From Flavobacteriales bacterium (lineage in GTDB: Bacteria; Bacteroidota; Bacteroidia; Flavobacteriales_D; Crocinitomicaceae): a stretch of DNA of 7,764 nt. Position 1 is the first letter of the stretch. Each line of letters begins with the position of its first letter. Below the pieces are notes generated by a model. That model did not search any database and was not told where the DNA came from. It was given only the letters and a program-made list of their open reading frames with translations. Below are positions 6,841 to 7,764 of this stretch, one piece after another. The position numbers and the translations under genes were made by a program. Where the stretch lies: NCBI GenBank assembly GCA_947462695.1, contig CANHQC010000086.1, positions 1 through 7,764 of the forward strand, read 5' to 3'.

Positions 6841-7185
6841 TTATTCATCTTCTTCTTCACCGTCATCTTCATCCGGTTGATCGTAGTCGTCATCTTCATC
6901 ATCATCCTCGTCCAACTCATCATCTTTTACATCCACTTTATCGAAGTCGTCTTCAAACTCTTCATCCTCCTCCTCTACAGGCGCTGGCTTAGGTGCTATT
7001 TTGTTGATTTTAACTAAATAAATTACCTCCTCTGTTTCCCAAATTAATGCATCTAGTATTTCACCCGTTGGGGTTTTGATTGATGTTAGATGATTAATAT
7101 AACCATCTGGGAATTCCCTCAAAATCTGTTTCTTCTGCTCGATGGTTAACTTATCGTAGCTGATGATCGACCTTCTTTTTGACAT
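6841..7185 (-). CDS. Small protein with conserved-looking head and highly acidic tail
   Basis: A 114-residue protein of unknown function, resembling short hypothetical proteins I associate with Bacteroidota. The N-terminal part (1-~65) is basic to mixed and looks folded: MSKRRSIISYDKLTIEQKKQ, then FPDGYINHLTSIKTPTGEIL and a strand-like ALIWETEEVIYLVKINK. After a Pro/Ala linker (APKPAPV) the last ~45 residues are almost all Asp and Glu with a few Lys, Tyr and Pro, ending GEEEDE. The tail is surely disordered and strongly negative; such tails often mimic nucleic acid or keep a basic partner soluble, but that is inference. There are no membrane segments or signal peptide, so it is cytoplasmic. 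It is transcribed alone: a TAATTTTG box lies upstream and a perfect terminator follows two bases after the stop. Its coding DNA is a GAT/GAA-rich near-repeat, prone to length change. Confidence 0.88.
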   Translation of the reverse strand: MSKRRSIISYDKLTIEQKKQILREFPDGYINHLTSIKTPTGEILDALIWETEEVIYLVKINKIAPKPAPVEEEDEEFEDDFDKVDVKDDELDEDDDEDDDYDQPDEDDGEEEDE

Positions 7186-7241
7186 GTCCTTACTTCGTTT
7201 TTGCTTATTGTAGATCTATTAACTTACTATTAAGTTGAAGG

Positions 7242-7249
7242 CAAAATTA
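7242..7249 (-). promoter_or_regulatory. Probable -7 box for the acidic-protein gene
   Basis: Minus-strand TAATTTTG fits TAnnTTTG exactly and lies 56 bases before the ATG at 7185. No TTG sits at the expected 17-23 base distance; the nearest (7261-7263) is only 11 bases away, so the -33 element is unclear. Confidence 0.45.
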
Positions 7250-7466
7250 AATCAAAACCACAATTAGCAGTCGCTTTTTTGAACTAAGTCCAGATTTATT
7301 TCAACATTCTTCTTTTAATAATTTCGAAATAATCAAAAAGTTAATTCTTTTCCTAAAATTCAATAAATTCCAATGAAACGCACAAACTGTTGATAAATAA
7401 CTATCTACCGTTTAAACTATTCAATTAGTAAACATTGTATATTTCCACTAATAATTTAAATTAAAC
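7250..7466. other. AT-rich intergenic DNA between divergent genes
   Basis: This is part of the 358-base gap between the acidic-protein gene and the last, secreted-protein gene. It is very AT rich with no open frame of note, no tRNA-like fold and no long repeat. TATATTTC (7438-7445) is one mismatch from the -7 consensus and could serve the downstream plus-strand gene, but no TTG lies at a fitting distance before it. Confidence 0.5.
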
Positions 7467-7518
7467 GAATGCTTAAAGGAGACCAGAAACCTTTTTAAAC
7501 GGGGCAAAGCATTCTGCC
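7467..7518 (+). promoter_or_regulatory. Possible structured leader of the secreted-protein gene
   Basis: GAATGCTT (7467-7474) pairs perfectly with AAGCATTC (7507-7514), an 8-bp stem. Inside it AAAGG (7475-7479) can pair with CCTTT (7490-7494) around the loop AGACCAGAAA. A competing short stem is possible between GGCA (7503-7506) and TGCC (7515-7518). The element ends about 25-30 bases before the ATG at 7544, where a 5' leader would be. It matches no riboswitch class I recognise; it may be a message-stabilising hairpin, an unrecognised regulator or chance. Confidence 0.3.
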
Positions 7519-7543
7519 TAAGGATGCAAAAAACCATTATTCA

Positions 7544-7764
7544 ATGAAAACAATTCTATTAACACTTAGTCTATTTATCGGACTACAACTCATCGGTCAA
7601 ACAAATGCGCAAGTAAACGGGGTTTGGCAATGGCACATGAATGGCAAAGCTTTAAAAGCCGGTGATTTGGGCTATAACCAATATGCTAGCTATTTAGCAT
7701 TTCAAGTATTCACAGGCGACAATAAAATGTACTTAGTTATGGCGCCAACAATCGATGGTGTGTC
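7544..7764 (+). CDS. Secreted protein of unknown function, 3' end beyond window
   Basis: The frame is open from ATG at 7544 to the window edge (73 complete codons). It begins with a classic Sec signal peptide: Lys at position 2, a hydrophobic core ILLTLSLFIGLQLIG (4-18), and a likely signal peptidase I site after QTNA (residue 22), so the mature protein would begin QVNGVWQWHMNGKAL. No lipobox Cys is present, so it is not a lipoprotein; it should reach the periplasm or beyond. The visible mature part has aromatic and polar strands such as NGVWQWHMNG and QYASYLAFQVFTGDNKMYLVM, suggestive of a beta-rich fold; I do not recognise a family. Any C-terminal type IX sorting domain would lie outside the window. 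It is preceded by a possible structured leader, with no Shine-Dalgarno site. Confidence 0.8.
   Translation, partial: MKTILLTLSLFIGLQLIGQTNAQVNGVWQWHMNGKALKAGDLGYNQYASYLAFQVFTGDNKMYLVMAPTIDGV

Noticed and set aside
6843..6975. Low-complexity trinucleotide-rich stretch, first considered as a microsatellite or repeat array
   Set aside because: The units are irregular and stay in frame as Asp/Glu codons of the acidic protein tail, so no separate repeat element is needed.
6792..6992. 66-residue His/Pro-rich plus-strand open frame opposite the acidic tail
   Set aside because: Its His/Leu/Pro richness is simply the antisense reading of GAT/GAA codons, and it runs through the terminator palindrome.

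Overview
The window looks like an ordinary core-genome stretch of a member of the Bacteroidota, most likely Flavobacteriales. Supporting signs are moderate-to-low GC, the cluster ftsX - DUF3098-type small membrane protein - uppP - truB - queA, a TruB without the usual C-terminal extension, few Shine-Dalgarno sites, and promoter -7 boxes of the Bacteroidota type TAnnTTTG. Family-level placement (for example near Crocinitomicaceae or Cryomorphaceae) is only a guess.

Layout: positions 2-637 (+) hold the 3' part of a family 2 glycosyltransferase that starts outside the window. It converges on a minus-strand cluster at 691-4475, read ftsX, DUF3098-type, uppP, truB, queA, with a shared terminator hairpin at 644-669. 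Within the cluster the genes are separated by about ten bases or less, or overlap, except for a 65-base gap before queA. That gap carries a complete TTG-N20-TAnnTTTG promoter and an inverted repeat across the truB stop codon. A 449-base divergent intergenic region (4476-4924) follows. It holds a strong plus-strand intrinsic terminator with no protein gene in front of it, preceded by a stretch that can fold, so I propose a small RNA there. lepA (4925-6721, +) comes next. It converges on a small, very acidic protein gene (6841-7185, -), and the two share a perfect 28-base palindromic terminator. The last part is an AT-rich intergenic region (7186-7543) with a possible structured leader, then the 5' end of a secreted protein gene (7544 to the window edge).

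How the genes fit together: FtsX (divisome and peptidoglycan hydrolase control) and UppP (lipid carrier recycling for peptidoglycan) act at the envelope. TruB and QueA are tRNA-modifying enzymes, and LepA is a ribosome-associated GTPase. Cell-envelope growth and translation quality are thus side by side. I see no mobile element, CRISPR array, tRNA, rRNA, toxin-antitoxin or defence module, and no evidence of a new multi-gene system. The places most worth a second look are the candidate small RNA, the acidic protein, the possible leader of the last gene and the extra promoter before queA.
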